A stretch of DNA of 64,000 nucleotides from Blastobasis lacticolella (Eukaryota > Arthropoda > Insecta > Lepidoptera > Blastobasidae). A program made the position numbers and the translations under genes. The stretch is taken from contig LR990044.1 in NCBI GenBank assembly GCA_905147135.1, positions 19,661,622 to 19,725,621 of the forward strand. The letters run 5' to 3'. Of the stretch, positions 12,196 through 23,664 are shown in pieces. The notes below the pieces were generated by a model that ran no database searches, was not told the DNA's origin, and saw only the letters and a list, made by a program, of their open reading frames with translations. Numbering within the stretch: position 1 is the stretch's first letter; every line of letters starts with the position of its first letter.

Positions 12196-12672
12196 CAAAT
12201 TGCACCGGACAGCTGTCGGGGAGACTCCTCTTATCATTTATTTTATTACTTAAGAATTTTTAAATAAATAATTTCAATCAGAAATTAATAATTTTTATTT
12301 ATTTATTATTGTAAAGTTGTATTGCTAACATAATACATAAAGAGGGCAAAATGGATCGTGTATATGTCAACCCTAAAATTACGCAGACATATAAAATGGC
12401 GGCCATTTCTATGCTTCCCTCATGACTTAAGACACATGGATTCTGTTTTTGTTTCATTTCTGTGCCAGGGAACTGCATTCATACGCTGCATTCAACATCT
12501 GAGGGCCTATCGGCTATCTCAGTGGACAACTGAATTTGACATAAAAAAATCTGACACTACTCTAATTTGGTAGACGCTATTGCCAGTTTTCAACGTAGAT
12601 GACGTGGTGTAGAATTATCTAGTGTCAAATACAGTTGTCAACTGAGTTAGGCAATAGCCCCGCTGGGCGTCA

Positions 12673-12795
12673 TCTTAGCGTTAATGTCCCGGTTGTGCTC
12701 CCGCAAACGAGGGCCCGGGATCCGCCTTGACCATGATCCAAGATTTGGCAGATCAGGTAATTACAAGCGACAGCCATCTGACCTCCGTAACCCTT
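12673..12795 (-). mobile_element. SINE2 3'-end fragment
   Basis: Matches the SINE2 tail region from 'gcgttaatgtcccgg' to 'gccatctgacctccgtaacc'. Confidence 0.8.
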
Positions 12796-13051
12796 TAAAC
12801 AGTTAGAATTAATAACTTTGACGGACGTTTTGGCAGTAAAAATGTAACGCTTTAAGCTACTGGGAAAGTGAAAACGTTGCTCCATTAGGTGTTGTATGTC
12901 CACATACAATATAGCAGGTAGTATCCAATAGATATTATTTTCTTCCGAACGGACAATCCCGACCTCCGCCAAAGTCCGCTGTCCTGTCCTGTCATCTCAA
13001 TTTTACAAGTTGGTGTCCTTAGTTTGTCTTGATAAAGTAACCGCCTTAATA

Positions 13052-13080
13052 TGATGAATGAATGAATGAATGAATGAATG
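13052..13080. repeat. (AATG)n microsatellite at a LINE-like tail
   Basis: Six or so AATG units, followed by 'tatttatttgtggtacacag' and 'gttggagtacaatacaat'. The array resembles the simple-repeat 3' tail of a reverse-oriented LINE; a similar (AATG)n tail is at 44636-44657. Confidence 0.8.
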
Positions 13081-13611
13081 TATTTATTTGTGGTACACAG
13101 GTAAAAATTGTTGGAGTACAATACAATATAAAGGTTCCGCTGCGACCTGCCTTTCGGCGTACAAAATGAAGCAGTGGGGATTATTCTAAAAAAAAACAAT
13201 ATCATTTCTCGTTATCTATGCTTAATAAAAAGTATCAATAAACTCAAAATATAACTAATGTCACAGAATATCTACAGGTACGTAATGTCAAGAAATTAAA
13301 ATTAAGTAAATTATGTCACACATGGCGAAATTCTGAATTAGATACATAAATGTCAATTCATGAATATGAATACAAATTTAAACTTAAAATTAAAACTAAA
13401 TTTAACAAAAATTGATAATATAGTTAGCATAGAGGCTCGCACCAAACATTAGAGTATTATGGAAGCAAACGCTGCACACCTTAACTCCAACCCTGATTTA
13501 CATGAGCACCCCAAAAGTTATTGCTATTCTTTACAATCACAACGCAGCTACTTCCGGGGGGCGGCAACAGTTGCTAATGCAGATGAGAAGCGTACAATAC
13601 TTTTTTTATAC

Positions 13612-13920
13612 CACTAAGGTAGCAAACAAGCTTACGGCCCGCCTGATGGTAAGCAGTCATCGCAGCCCATCATCATAACAGTCCATAACAATCCTCCAAA
13701 GAATGGGGAGGCTATCGCCATAATCTACACGCTTGGCAGGCGGGTTGGAGATCGCTGTGATAAATATAACAATGGAAAACGCTGCTGCCCATTTTCCAGC
13801 CTACGGAGAGTATAGATATTTTGCCTCGAAAATATTAATCGCCTTGTACGACCCACGAGTGTAAAGAGTTGGTGCTATTCTACTCTGCCGGGCAACACAC
13901 GGCCAAATACTTATTTACCA
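13612..13920. repeat. Repeat C, copy 2 (longer)
   Basis: Begins 'aaggtagcaaacaagcttac' with 'gcctgatggtaagcagtca', the lead-in also found in the LINE tails at 23665, 47840 and 60215 (inverted), then continues with the segment shared with 10075-10275. This ties repeat C to a LINE 3' end. Confidence 0.75.
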
Positions 13921-14950
13921 ATATAAAATATTACGCTAGCGGATTGCCTTCTTTTTGGCCATTTACAAAAATGTTGTCGTAGTTACAACTTCTGCACAAG
14001 GGTACCTACGATTACCTATATGGTTAATAGCTAGGTACCTATTCCTCCACACATTACGTTCACCATAAATCAAATTGCAAAAATAAAATTAATGATACGG
14101 CATTTCCCTTTCTAACGGCGAAATATAATAATACGCCGGTAACAGTGAAAAGCTGTCACTCAAACGGATCAAGCCGCGAAAGGTGTGCGCTCTGTATGCA
14201 AATTTCACTTCCTAAACTCATACCAACATCGATAGTCACTTTTATCAGATAATATTTAAAGTCTATATTTCAATGCGCGATTTGCAAATAAAAGAAATAT
14301 TTGCATCGACCGTCGTCGCGTCGGATTTTGATCCCTCAACCGATATCGTTTAGGTTTATATTTTTATGGGCGTTGTGGTGCGTTTTAGTCGTTATGGAGT
14401 TCGATTTGTATCTAATTTGCATGGCGCATTGTCAAGGGAAGTTTTATATTTAAATGGCCACAAAAGGTTTTTTTTAATAAACAACATTGCGCTTGCAAAT
14501 GCATGCGAAATAGAAAGTAGAACATCTGCCTATGCCCCTACGAGGCGAGTTTGGGTTATAGATCCTAACGCTACTTAATATTTTTTTGGCGTGATTGAAT
14601 TTTGGCGTTCGTTGCAATCAGACTCCGATTCTGTTGTAATTTTAGCCAAGTTTTTAAAATAAAGATTATGCCGTAGGTACCTAGTTAGATTACAGAATAA
14701 ATATAAAATAAATATAAGGCCTGGGTCAGTCTCTTTGTTACACGTTCTTGGACCACTTTGGACCAACTAAAGGAAAGAAATGATGAAATGGATACTGGCC
14801 GTATACTTACACCTTGCCTTACAATTAGGCAATGCCTACATGGTATTTAAGAGGCATAATCGTAGTAAAGAAATTTTATAAGACTTGTGGCCTACTTGTA
14901 ACCTGTAGATACCGAGAGAAATCGTTGTGAAAACATATCTTGATTGGAAA
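13921..14950. other. No recognisable feature
   Basis: AT-rich. A 70-codon open frame at 14366-14578 has no recognisable signature. Confidence 0.4.
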
Positions 14951-14954
14951 CTGG

Positions 14955-15225
14955 ACGACCTGAGTGGTTCAGTGGTCAACATGCCGGTCTGCCACGCAAG
15001 AGGTCCCGGGTTCGATTCCCGGCCGGGCAGAAATTGAAATGATGAATTTTAATTTCTGTTACGGGTCTGGGTGTTCTATGTATAATAAGTATGTATTATA
15101 AAAAAAAAAAGTATATAAGTAGTTTATCAGTTATCTAGCACCCATAACACAAGCTTTGCTTACTTTGGGGCTAGATGGCGCTGTGTGAATTTGTTCACGA
15201 TTATTTATTTATTTATTTATTTTAA
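14955..15225 (+). mobile_element. SINE1, tRNA-Gly-derived, reference-quality copy
   Basis: Complete: head GACGACCTGAGTGGTTCAGT, anticodon arm GTCTGCCACGC, B-box GGTTCGATTCC, the body with 'tctgttacgggtctgggtgt', a short A-run, the 3' core 'ctagatggcgctgtgtgaat' and a (TTTA)n tail. Confidence 0.93.
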
Positions 15226-15274
15226 CAGCGCTCTCATTTGTAGTTTGCCCTAAAGATACGATCATCAGGTAGCA

Positions 15275-15527
15275 GTAGCCGTATTCACAATGATTCGAAA
15301 CCGTTTCCGAAAGATTCGACACGAAATTCGTGAGCGGCGAATCCGTGTCGATCGATTCGAAAACTGTTATTCAGAATCCCGATAGATTCCACGGAAACTC
15401 TGCTCTCTATAACATATGAAAATTTCATCAAAATTAACTGAAACCACATTTTCCTAAGAACTTTTGCGGGGTCCTTTGTCGATTCCGTATCCGAATCCGA
15501 TTTCCGAGCCATTGTGAATACGGCTAC
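15275..15527 (+). mobile_element. MITE-3 copy A (TIR GTAGCCGTATTCACAATG)
   Basis: 253 bp with GTAGCCGTATTCACAATG at the left and its inverse CATTGTGAATACGGCTAC at the right. Non-coding. A second copy lies inverted at 15952-16203, about 425 bp away. Confidence 0.88.
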
Positions 15528-15539
15528 AGGACTCTGTTA

Positions 15540-15785
15540 AGCCTGAGGAGTCCGCCTTCTCTATTTCTACCGCCAAGCAACAATGCTTGTGTTGTTGTGT
15601 TCTGGCTTGAAGGATAAGGTAGCCAGCGCAAAGCATTTCATCTTTAGTCCTCACAGTGACAACGCTCCTGCGGTCCTGCATTATTATAACCTACAATATA
15701 AATGCATAAATCGTTATTAGCGACAGTTAACTCTTAATATCAGGTGGGCTGCTGCTCGAATGTCACTGCTCAGTATAAAAAAAAC
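15540..15785 (+). repeat. Repeat D, copy 1 (LINE/SINE tail common in Lepidoptera)
   Basis: Shares 'gccaagcaacaatgcttg', 'gaaggataaggtagccagcg', 'agtcctcacagtgacaacgc' and the terminal 'atcaggtgggctg...ctgctcagta' with 62190-62405. Both end in a short A-run. Probably a retroposon 3' end. Confidence 0.75.
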
Positions 15786-15951
15786 TATAGAAATATGGTG
15801 AAGACTGAATCCAACAAGTTCAATGCCTCAAGTGAAAGTTAGAATTTAGTCCATCGACTCGATGAGTAGAATGCCTCAATAAGTGGAAAACGTTGAAGTA
15901 TTCAAAATCAAAGACCACATTAATCGGGGAATACCTACTAATGCTATATCT

Positions 15952-16203
15952 GTAGCCATATTCACAATGGCTCGGAAATCGGATTCGGATACGGAATCGA
16001 CAAAGGATCCCGCAAAGTTATTAGGAAAATGTGGTTTCAGTTAATTTTGATGAATTTTTCATATGTTATAGAGAGTAGAGTTTCCGTGGAATCTATCGGG
16101 ATTCTGAATAACAGTTTTCGAATCGATCGACACGAATTCGCTGCTCACGAATTTCGTGTCGAATCGTTCGGAAACGGTATCGAATAATTGTGAATACGGC
16201 TAC
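15952..16203 (-). mobile_element. MITE-3 copy B (inverted relative to copy A)
   Basis: 252 bp, near-identical to copy A in reverse complement, with the same terminal repeats. The two copies could form a large fold-back. Confidence 0.88.
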
Positions 16204-16540
16204 AGAACACAATAACAAGTAAAAGACGCCGCCAAACTAAAATTAGCGGCACACGGCGACCAACTGCCGAAGCAAGGCCTTGTCGAATCCCATTTGTATC
16301 TACCCAAACACCGTGAACTAGCGAAAACTAGTCCAAACAATGGACGCCATACAAAATCGCCGTGTTTGGCAAATCCACGCGAAAATAATAATGCGTCGAC
16401 AAAATATATGAGGGAAACCAGATATTCTAGTTCATTTGCGCAGAACGGGTTCGACCACGCGCCGTGCTTACGTTATTGTTGCCAATTTTCTGGGGGTCCG
16501 TTGTCGTGAAGGGAAAAACTATTATACTAGATTAGATATT

Positions 16541-16542
<2 letters not shown>

Positions 16543-16592
<50 letters not shown>
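16543..16592. repeat. (TA)n microsatellite
   Basis: About 25 TA units with one TACA interruption near the start. Confidence 0.95.
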
Positions 16593-16595
<3 letters not shown>

Positions 16596-16599
16596 ACCT

Positions 16600-18560
16600 C
16601 TTTGCACACTTAGTTGATCCAGCCACGACCCCGTACATTGCTGACTCCACCTTTTACACCGAATAACTTGAATCCAGTTGCGTATTTCTCGGGCGAAATG
16701 GCAACGTAGCATTCTATTATGCGACGTTGCCAAATGTATTCGTTGATAGTACCTATACTCGATAAATATTTTTTCAACAATTTCATGCAATAGTGGATCC
16801 GTAACGGCAAAATTTTTTAAATACACGACGACTTTTTGGCTCCGAATATATTTAAAAAATCAATTAGTTTGTTGATCAATTTATATACTCGTACTTCCAG
16901 TAATACTTGTTTTGATCCGAATAGGTACCGATACCGTAACGGTAATCTAAATATTTTATATTCGCAATGCTCCATACATTGTAAGATCCGCCTCGGTTGT
17001 AACGGTGGAGGCACGGGGGAGCACCGCACACCGCAGCCCGCGCCCCATAAGGCCTCGGTCTAAAGGGCGCGGGGTGCTAACTGTGCGCAAGTCGACATTA
17101 TTTTAAAGTCGTCATTTTAATTTGTTTTTGAATAAAAAATGAATGAAGAGAAAAATGAAGGTCAAGGTATGTGTTTTAAATTTAGTACTTACCTAGTTAA
17201 GCGATTTTTTTTATCTGAAGTCCCGGCACGAGAAGCTATAATTTTTAAAGTAAAGAACTTATACCAAGTTACGTAGCGACAATTCAAACAATTCGAAATT
17301 CAATCCACTCAAAGTAACATACCTACGTGTATTACAAAAATTATTTCACTTAGTCGCGTCATATTTTAGCGATTTAAAGCGCTGTTTTCTAATGATTTGT
17401 GGTAGGTACTGGAACGCGTTAGACACATGGAACGTAAACTTTAGCGGCCGCAATTTCGAATTAGGTAGTTTGCGTTTCGTTCCAGCGTCATAGTTTGAAT
17501 TTTTTTCGCGGAATAGGTTCTATTGGTTGTCATTTTTAAACTTGTTATTTCTATTTGTTCGAAATAAGGTTGTGAATCCTTGAATGGGTTTTTACTAAAT
17601 TTATAGCTTCTCGTGACGGGGACTTTACAGTTTGTTATCGCTTTCAAGCTGGCATTTTTTTAAACTGATAATAATATATGCTCCCTTAGCAATATTTGCA
17701 TGTATTAACAAATCATAATAAAATACAGTGAATTTACTGCCCAATTCAATTAAGTTGGCTTGAAGGGCTTTCACTTACATTTAATTGTCAATTAAATCTG
17801 CTGTTGGTACATTGCTGGCAATTTAAACTTCAAACAAACAAACAAAGATGGAAATTAAATTAAGTTAAAGAGGTACATTACCTTATTCTATTTTGATAAA
17901 GCCCACTTGACTGTTAACACATTGCTATATAATCCTACACGTCGTTCCAACTATTATAAAATATTTATTATTTTTAGTTGAACTAGGTATCCAGATCAAA
18001 GTTGCAGAAAAATTAAGGACCCTACCTGTTTTGTCGAAAGTCTGTTAATTTATGGTGTGTAATATAAAGCAAAGTTTGGGTTTGGATTAATAGACATTTT
18101 CGTGTGTGACTTATGCATAAATTGTGAATGTTGCGTGCTACCTAGGAATATTAAAAGCATGTTAGTATCTACAAAGTTTGTGTTAAATAATCTAAATTTG
18201 TATTACTTAAAAAAGTCTGTATAACACTGACTACATGACTACTTTGTGTGAAGAAAATAAATAAAGTTATTTTATATTATTATTATTTATTATTATAAGG
18301 CTTCAGGTTATTCAGAGATCTTTTTCGAATTCCGGCTCTCGGCGCTTTTGAAAGCTTTACAAGTACAATGGAATAAAATAATGACTCCCTAAAATATGTA
18401 TTTAATGTTAATTCTGGCAAATAGAAGCATTAACATTAATTCCAAACATAATTTACAACCATCCCAAAGGGATAGTAACAGAAAGTCACTTTAGTGTCGA
18501 ATTAGCGCGTATTTATTTTTGTGAACGTGCGTCCACCATTCAACTGATGCGCGCGCGAGT
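16600..18560. other. No confirmed gene; possible small first exon at 17139
   Basis: A GC-rich patch (16980-17090) is followed by ATGAATGAAGAGAAAAATGA at 17139 and a good donor (CAAG|gtatgt), giving a ten-codon acidic start. No downstream exon could be matched, so this is only a candidate. An imperfect stem (ggcaacgt...acgttgcc) lies near 16700-16735. Confidence 0.3.
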
Positions 18561-18565
18561 CTCGT

Positions 18566-19347
18566 GTCTCAACTAAAGGGTTCGATCCCAGGATAACGAA
18601 CCTCGGGATCCCGGCCTCATTTTGATCCCGGAATTTTCGGGATAGGATTGAAATTGATTTCTTAAATTTATTCCTGAAATTAATTAAAGAATTTCTTCAA
18701 GCACGAAGTGTTCCTTCTATTTCCATCGAGCCTGAAGACGCTTTTGCAGCCTTTGCACTTATTATGTGCAACAAACTAAAACAAGATTAGAAACAAATCT
18801 TTATATCGATTCTTAAGCAAATCTTTAAAGAATCGTAAAATATTTTGCAATTCAAATACTTAAATAATTATTAGTTAATATATTTGTATTCACTAATAAT
18901 TATTTAAGTATTTGAATAAATTATAATATAAAGTAGTTACTGTCAGGTCAACTTTATTTAAAAAAGGTACTGGGTAACATAATATTGATCTCTGTAGTTT
19001 TTAAGTTTTTGTTGACTTACCTTAATGTCTTACTGAGTAAATTTTTTCACAACTTAATTTGCAATTTTATAGGTCTCATGTATTGTTGAAATGCGTGGTT
19101 CGTCGCAGTTTGATGTATAATCTTGCTTAATCGTTTTTATTTAAAACTTAAATTGTTAAAAGAAAATAATTTTTCTTTTGGCAATTTAAGTTTGATCGGA
19201 TTTTGACATTGATTACTAACTTTTTTATTGCTATTTCCAATATAAGTTCAATCCCGGGACTGTCCCGGGATCCCGGGTTTGACTTTAGATAATCTCGGAA
19301 TCCCGGAATTAGAAAAAAGGCCCGGGATTGAATCCTCTAGTCTCAAC
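18566..19347. mobile_element. hAT-like element with exact 8 bp target duplication
   Basis: GTCTCAAC at 18566-18573 and 19340-19347 flank a 766 bp element whose ends are TAAAGGGTTCGATCCCAGG and, inverted, TAGAGGATTCAATCCCGGG. A TA-G-GG terminus with 8 bp duplication is the hAT signature. Subterminal regions are rich in 'cccggga' words on both sides. No transposase frame was recognised inside, so the copy is non-autonomous. Coordinates include the duplications. Confidence 0.85.
18851..18916. repeat. Perfect 25 bp hairpin inside the hAT element
   Basis: The arm beginning TTCAAATACTTAAATAATTA (18851-18875) is exactly inverted at 18892-18916 across a 16 nt loop. Confidence 0.93.
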
Positions 19348-19564
19348 GCCCGCGCTGCTGCCGATGACAATAGCATCATACTAACCAGTATACGGTCAAA
19401 TCACGCACGTACTTACGTACTAACAAATCCACATACAGTCGCACTTTTCCCATACGAGTTAAGGGACTAGGCGCATGTGGTACTTAACTTAATAAACCCT
19501 TATAATTTCGGTAGGTACCTAATGGTTTTAATAAAACTAGTTTATTTGTTTGGGGACGTCAGAA

Positions 19565-19640
19565 TTTAGCTGGCATAGTGGTTCAGGCGTACGTATGCAT
19601 TTCATTCCAAAGGTTGCAGGTTAAAATCCACCAATGACAT
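19565..19640 (+). mobile_element. Decayed tRNA-like SINE head (third type)
   Basis: Contains 'gcatagtggttcaggcg' (A-box-like) and, about 40 bp later, 'gcaggttaaaatccacc' (degraded B-box GGTTCRAATCC). Weak; possibly an old SINE. Confidence 0.35.
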
Positions 19641-20050
19641 TAATAGTACATTACTGCAGCGGCCAGCAACTGGTCAATAGTTGTGGCCAAGGCTTGTATA
19701 GTACTTTTCTCAAACAATGCGCGGAAATCAAAAACACAATTTTACTTTTTAAGTTCAATGACGAATAACGAACAATAATAATTTTTCACGCGCCATAATG
19801 TTCCTTTGTTTTTTTTCAATAAACAGCTTTCTATTTGCAAGCCAGTTCGAAATTTAAATAAATCCTTTTATTAGTTACCTCCTTGGTAGCCATGTTTCGA
19901 AGTAAAAGGTCATTCTATTTTTAAATTCCAGGACAGATATGAGTTTACATAGGTATTTATCTGGCCGCAAAACACGACAGATATGGATTTTCATACAACT
20001 TATGCCGGCCGCTGCCCGCATGTATCTGGCCAGTACGGCAATTTTGATTT

Positions 20051-20437
20051 ATGCATGCCAGTAACTATCGATTACGCATACAAGCTATTCAAAAGGGACT
20101 TGTTGGCAGCAGACTTTTAGAAATTGAAAATCATTTAATAAACAAAGAAAATCCTATAGAAAAAGAGTCTGAAAGTGAAATAACTGATTCATATATTAAC
20201 GAAATTGAGAAAAGAAATAATGAAACTGACAGTGACACAGATAGTAAAGAAAATGAAACCAGTAAATGTGATTATATTAAGGACAAAAAAATCAAAACTT
20301 TCAAAAATAAAGAGAAACAAATAGAAGCAGAAATAAACTATAATATAATTGAAGATAATGAAAGCGACAACAGTATAATCAATGAAGACAATAATAAAGA
20401 GAATGATCACCAAAATAAAAGCGCTATATGTGAATAA
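20051..20437 (+). CDS. Unrecognised low-complexity acidic/Asn-rich open frame
   Basis: 128 codons: a short conventional N-terminus (MHASNYRLRIQAIQKGL...) followed by a charged, Glu/Asn/Lys-rich, very AT-biased remainder ending in TGA. No domain is recognised. The composition is unlike the three real genes here and resembles the variable N-terminal part of some transposon-encoded proteins, but nothing proves it. No splice sites or poly(A) signal tie it to a gene. It may be a chance frame in purine-rich DNA. Confidence 0.25.
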   Translation: MHASNYRLRIQAIQKGLVGSRLLEIENHLINKENPIEKESESEITDSYINEIEKRNNETDSDTDSKENETSKCDYIKDKKIKTFKNKEKQIEAEINYNIIEDNESDNSIINEDNNKENDHQNKSAICE

Positions 20438-20956
20438 AGAAGTGAGAAAATAAGAAACAATAAGAAGAGTAAGTATGTTAAAGAAAAACAACTAAAGAGA
20501 AAAACAAGAAAGACAAAAAAAATAATTACCGATAAAAAAGTTACTTAACAAAAGGGCAAAGAAATAGTCCACAGAAATAGTTACAAAAGGAAAGTGTCCC
20601 GTCCAAAAAATAACAAGTATTGAGGTTTGATCTGGAGTCACGTTACTCCAGACTGATTTCCTGTGAGTTTTCCTTTTTTACCAAACGTGCCAATGAGGAA
20701 GCCCTTGGCAAATGCTGCGCCCTGATTGGCCCATTTGAATTGGATCAACAACTGCTCATATGCCAAAAAGGTGGATTTGTATAAAAATCCCTTAATTAGT
20801 ATTATTACTCATCGTGACACTTATGGCTCCGAACGGAGCTACATATTTATGGTCAGCTGGCATCGGATCAACAAAAGACACCTGGATCAACAAGTGAAAT
20901 TGGATCAACAAATTACTACCTATACGGCACGTCTGAGCCACAAAGTGCCCAAAGGT

Positions 20957-20959
20957 ATA

Positions 20960-21035
<76 letters not shown>

Positions 21036-21036
21036 T
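20957..21036. repeat. (TA)n microsatellite
   Basis: About 40 TA units with two single-base interruptions; the source of long Ile/Tyr open frames on both strands. Confidence 0.95.
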
Positions 21037-21044
21037 AATACTTT

Positions 21045-21290
21045 TTATACAGAAGGCAAACAGGCAAGCGAGCCACCTGCTGGAAAGTGGTCACCACTGC
21101 GTATAGACATTACCAACACCAAGAGTACCGCCAATGCGTTGCCCACCTCTATAACACGTTGCTCTGGCAGCAAAAAGAGAAATGCCCTTCCACTGCCAAA
21201 GCCACGGTTCCCCAAATCCCCACCCCATGGAGCACTGGAAACCTTACTCACCGGCAGAAACACAACACTATTTAAAAGAGTATTGTTTAG
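21045..21290. repeat. LINE-tail repeat T, copy 1
   Basis: Carries 'gccacctgctggaaagtggt' and '...atagacattaccaacacc', then 'cgccaatgcgttgcccacct', 'ccccaaatccccaccccatg' and 'actcaccggcagaaacacaa'. An inverted relative is at 31400-31575. Short pieces of the leading motif occur at about 2090, 4990, 21390 and 22250. Confidence 0.7.
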
Positions 21291-21379
21291 ATATTTAGAT
21301 TAGAGACACTATAACATGGGGTTCTTCAAAAGACACGTCTAAAGGTACCTCAAAGGCCGGCACCGCATTCGCCTTAGGT

Positions 21380-22300
21380 TGCAGATGTCCTGGACGACAG
21401 TGGCCGCTTTCCATCAGGTGGACCGTCGGTCTGTGTACCTCCTAAGCAAAAAAAAACAAGGGTCTGTAAGTGGGCAACCAGGTACCATTTTTAATACTTA
21501 CTTTAGGCACTGCGCTGCTGCCTCAGCCACCCATAGAGGATCTTGGCCTTATACACCAAATGATTGGCGACTCATGCCGATCCTGACCGGTTTCCATCTC
21601 GGCCTCTGAAGCTAGGTCAGATCTTACACCACTTCATCGAGCTTCATCCAGGCGGTGGCTTCTAGGACGTCCCACTGGTCGTTTCTCAATCGACCGTTCA
21701 AATTAGGATTACGACGCCATCCTCTTGCATCCTTTCCACATGACCGAGCCGCATTTATTCTACTTTCATTCCTCTTCTTCCTTACCCAACAATCCCGTCA
21801 CCGTCACCACCGTATGTCATTATGAGAAGTAATACTGCTTATGTAAAAATAAGCGCGCTTTTTGCACGTTGTGCTCAAGATTTTACCACTCGATTAACGG
21901 CTCCATTGGGCGTCAGTTGTATTTTCTGCTGAAGGTATGACGTCTCTGAGCAGCATGTTAGTTTCTTGCTACGCCACATTCAGTATTACCTACCGTTGCT
22001 GCACTCTTATTGCATACCTATGTCTTTTTCTAATAAAACTGCTGCGGGCTGGGTACTCCGCCTCACAGGTACCTACGTAGATACTCTGATGATACTATTC
22101 GGATGTGGAATGAGCTGCTAGCTACAGTGTTTTCTTTGAACTATGATATAGAATCGCGTTCAAGCGGTAGGAGCTAGTTACTTACTTCACTTTAAAGGTG
22201 GGCATTAGTGAAACCCTGGTATTGCTAATGTCCATAGGCGGCGGGGACCACTTCCCATCAGGTGGCCTACTTGCATGCTAGTCTGCTGTTCAACATAAAA
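21380..22300. other. Patchwork of LINE remains
   Basis: Includes a 'gtggccgctttccatcaggtg' motif (21396), cassette-like text at 21600-21790, a plus-strand IRMWNELLATVFSLNYDIES fragment (22095-22155; LINE C-terminal pattern) and an inverted tail-T piece (22200-22290). No intact gene. Confidence 0.5.
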
Positions 22301-22714
22301 ACATACCTACCTACGACACGAGCGACATGAAAAATTCCAACCGACAGAACCCTATAAACTTCGCACGAATCACTCTCATCAATTCTTAGCCACTGCCAAA
22401 GCAAGGGTAATTCTGCACGCAGGAAACCCGACTCGCTCAAAGCGCTTTATTGTCCGGAATGACCCAGCCTGTTCACGAATTATGGAATTAGTTAATAATT
22501 ACGGCGTATGCCGTAAATTATTGTTGCAAGGCCATAAATTAGTGTTAACTGACCGCAACTAGTTGATGGGAGTGAGAGTACATTCCTATTTTTTTCGTCA
22601 TATCAAACAACACAAACGAACAGCTTGTTACGGTACCTTTAGAAGAAGAATAGAAACATCTACATCATATATTTAAGAGTATGACTCTTGTCGCCACTCT
22701 TATTATTTATTTAA

Positions 22715-23068
22715 AACTTTATTGCACAATAATACAATTGGCGGACTTAAAGCCATTAAGGCTTTATCTTCCAGTCAACCAGTAGACAATGCAGAAAGTG
22801 AGTAAGTGGGTGCTTTATAAAGCGTGATAGATTGTAATTTACCTAAATACAATACTAACTTCATCAAGATAGAATAAACATATATTATATTACAATAAAT
22901 ACTATACATATAGGTATGTATTAAAAATAAAGATAGTTTATACTATTTATATTGACTTTTTGGCCTTTTATCTATAAAAAAATTCTTAATTTGTTTCTAA
23001 AAATAAAGCGATTCGGTGCCTTACGCACATCATCAGGAATCTCATTCCAAAGACGTGCTGCCTGGACT
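22715..23068 (-). mobile_element. CR1-like LINE 3' end
   Basis: The minus frame reads VQAARLWNEIPDDVRKAPNR then F.FRNKLR..L, the terminal motif (LWNxLP..IR.A.....F...L) of CR1/L2-like polymerases, then a 3' region that ends in reverse 'ctttattgcacaataataca'. Only the last about 30 codons remain. Confidence 0.7.
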
Positions 23069-23184
23069 CTTCTCTCTCTTCTCCTATCTGCCAACCTCCT
23101 CATCTCTTTATAATCTCCGGCGCTCAGTTTTTCCTTCACTTCCTTCTAATATTCATATCATGGCCTTCCTCTTTCTCAGAAGAA

Positions 23185-23290
23185 GGGGGAAAATGCTAGG
23201 ACATGTAATAAGACATGACAACTTTTTAATAGTGATAATGGAAGGCAAAGTTGAAGGAATGAATAGAAAAGAATATAAAATTAAATATTT
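23185..23290 (+). mobile_element. LINE polymerase C-terminal fragment (GHVIRHD motif)
   Basis: Encodes RRGKMLGHVIRHDNF...IMEGKVEGMNRK, the conserved 'GHV.RHD...I.EGK.EG.R' block found after the reverse transcriptase of RTE-type and related insect LINEs. It is in the opposite orientation to the preceding fragment. Confidence 0.65.
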
Positions 23291-23664
23291 GGCACTCCAT
23301 ACATGCACATACAACTTAAGTATAAAGTAACACAAAAGGAAACTTATTTCTGTCCAGACCAGTAGTTTGGACACTAACTAAAGCCGCATGCTACATTAAC
23401 GCAGTAGGTCATGGCTCAGCACAGTGTTGCTTAGGAGACTGATATTCTGCCAAGACACCCAAAGAAGAAAGGTGCATGTTACATATTTAAATGACGGCTT
23501 CTTTTGCGCTCACTGCAACGGGTAAAGGTCACCCTCCGGGCTAACGAGGGAGGAGGTAAACTCTCATGAGTAGATACAGCGCTGCAGGCCAGCTGGTTAT
23601 GCTAGACTCATTGTGCAACCTAAGCACATACCTACCTAAACACCCTTTTGGGACTGCCTTTTTT

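Larger units (their letters stand above)
10986..12472 (+). mobile_element. P-element-like DNA transposon with 31 bp TIRs and 8 bp target duplication
   Basis: Exact inverted repeats of 31 bp, beginning CACAGAAATGAAACAAAAAC, lie at 10994-11024 and 12434-12464. They are flanked by an exact 8 bp direct repeat CCAGGGAA (10986-10993 and 12465-12472). A 10 bp subterminal inverted repeat GCCGCCATTT is present at 11107-11116 and 12394-12403. TIR length, 8 bp duplication, subterminal inverted repeats and an internal THAP domain all match P-element (P superfamily) architecture. The rest of the transposase is missing; its place is taken partly by a minisatellite. At 1471 bp the copy is non-autonomous. 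The coordinates given include both target duplications. Confidence 0.9.

Noticed and set aside
11815..12205. Pro/Ser/Tyr-rich and Gly/Arg-rich open frames
   Set aside because: Products of the minisatellite; open in several frames on both strands.
14366..14578. 70-codon open frame
   Set aside because: No motif, no splice or poly(A) context; likely chance.
16600..17080. Overlapping short frames downstream of the (TA)n tract
   Set aside because: Frames on both strands with no domain similarity and no splice support.
20726..21106. 126-codon frame with an Ile/Tyr run
   Set aside because: Created by the (TA)n microsatellite; the same run appears on the opposite strand.
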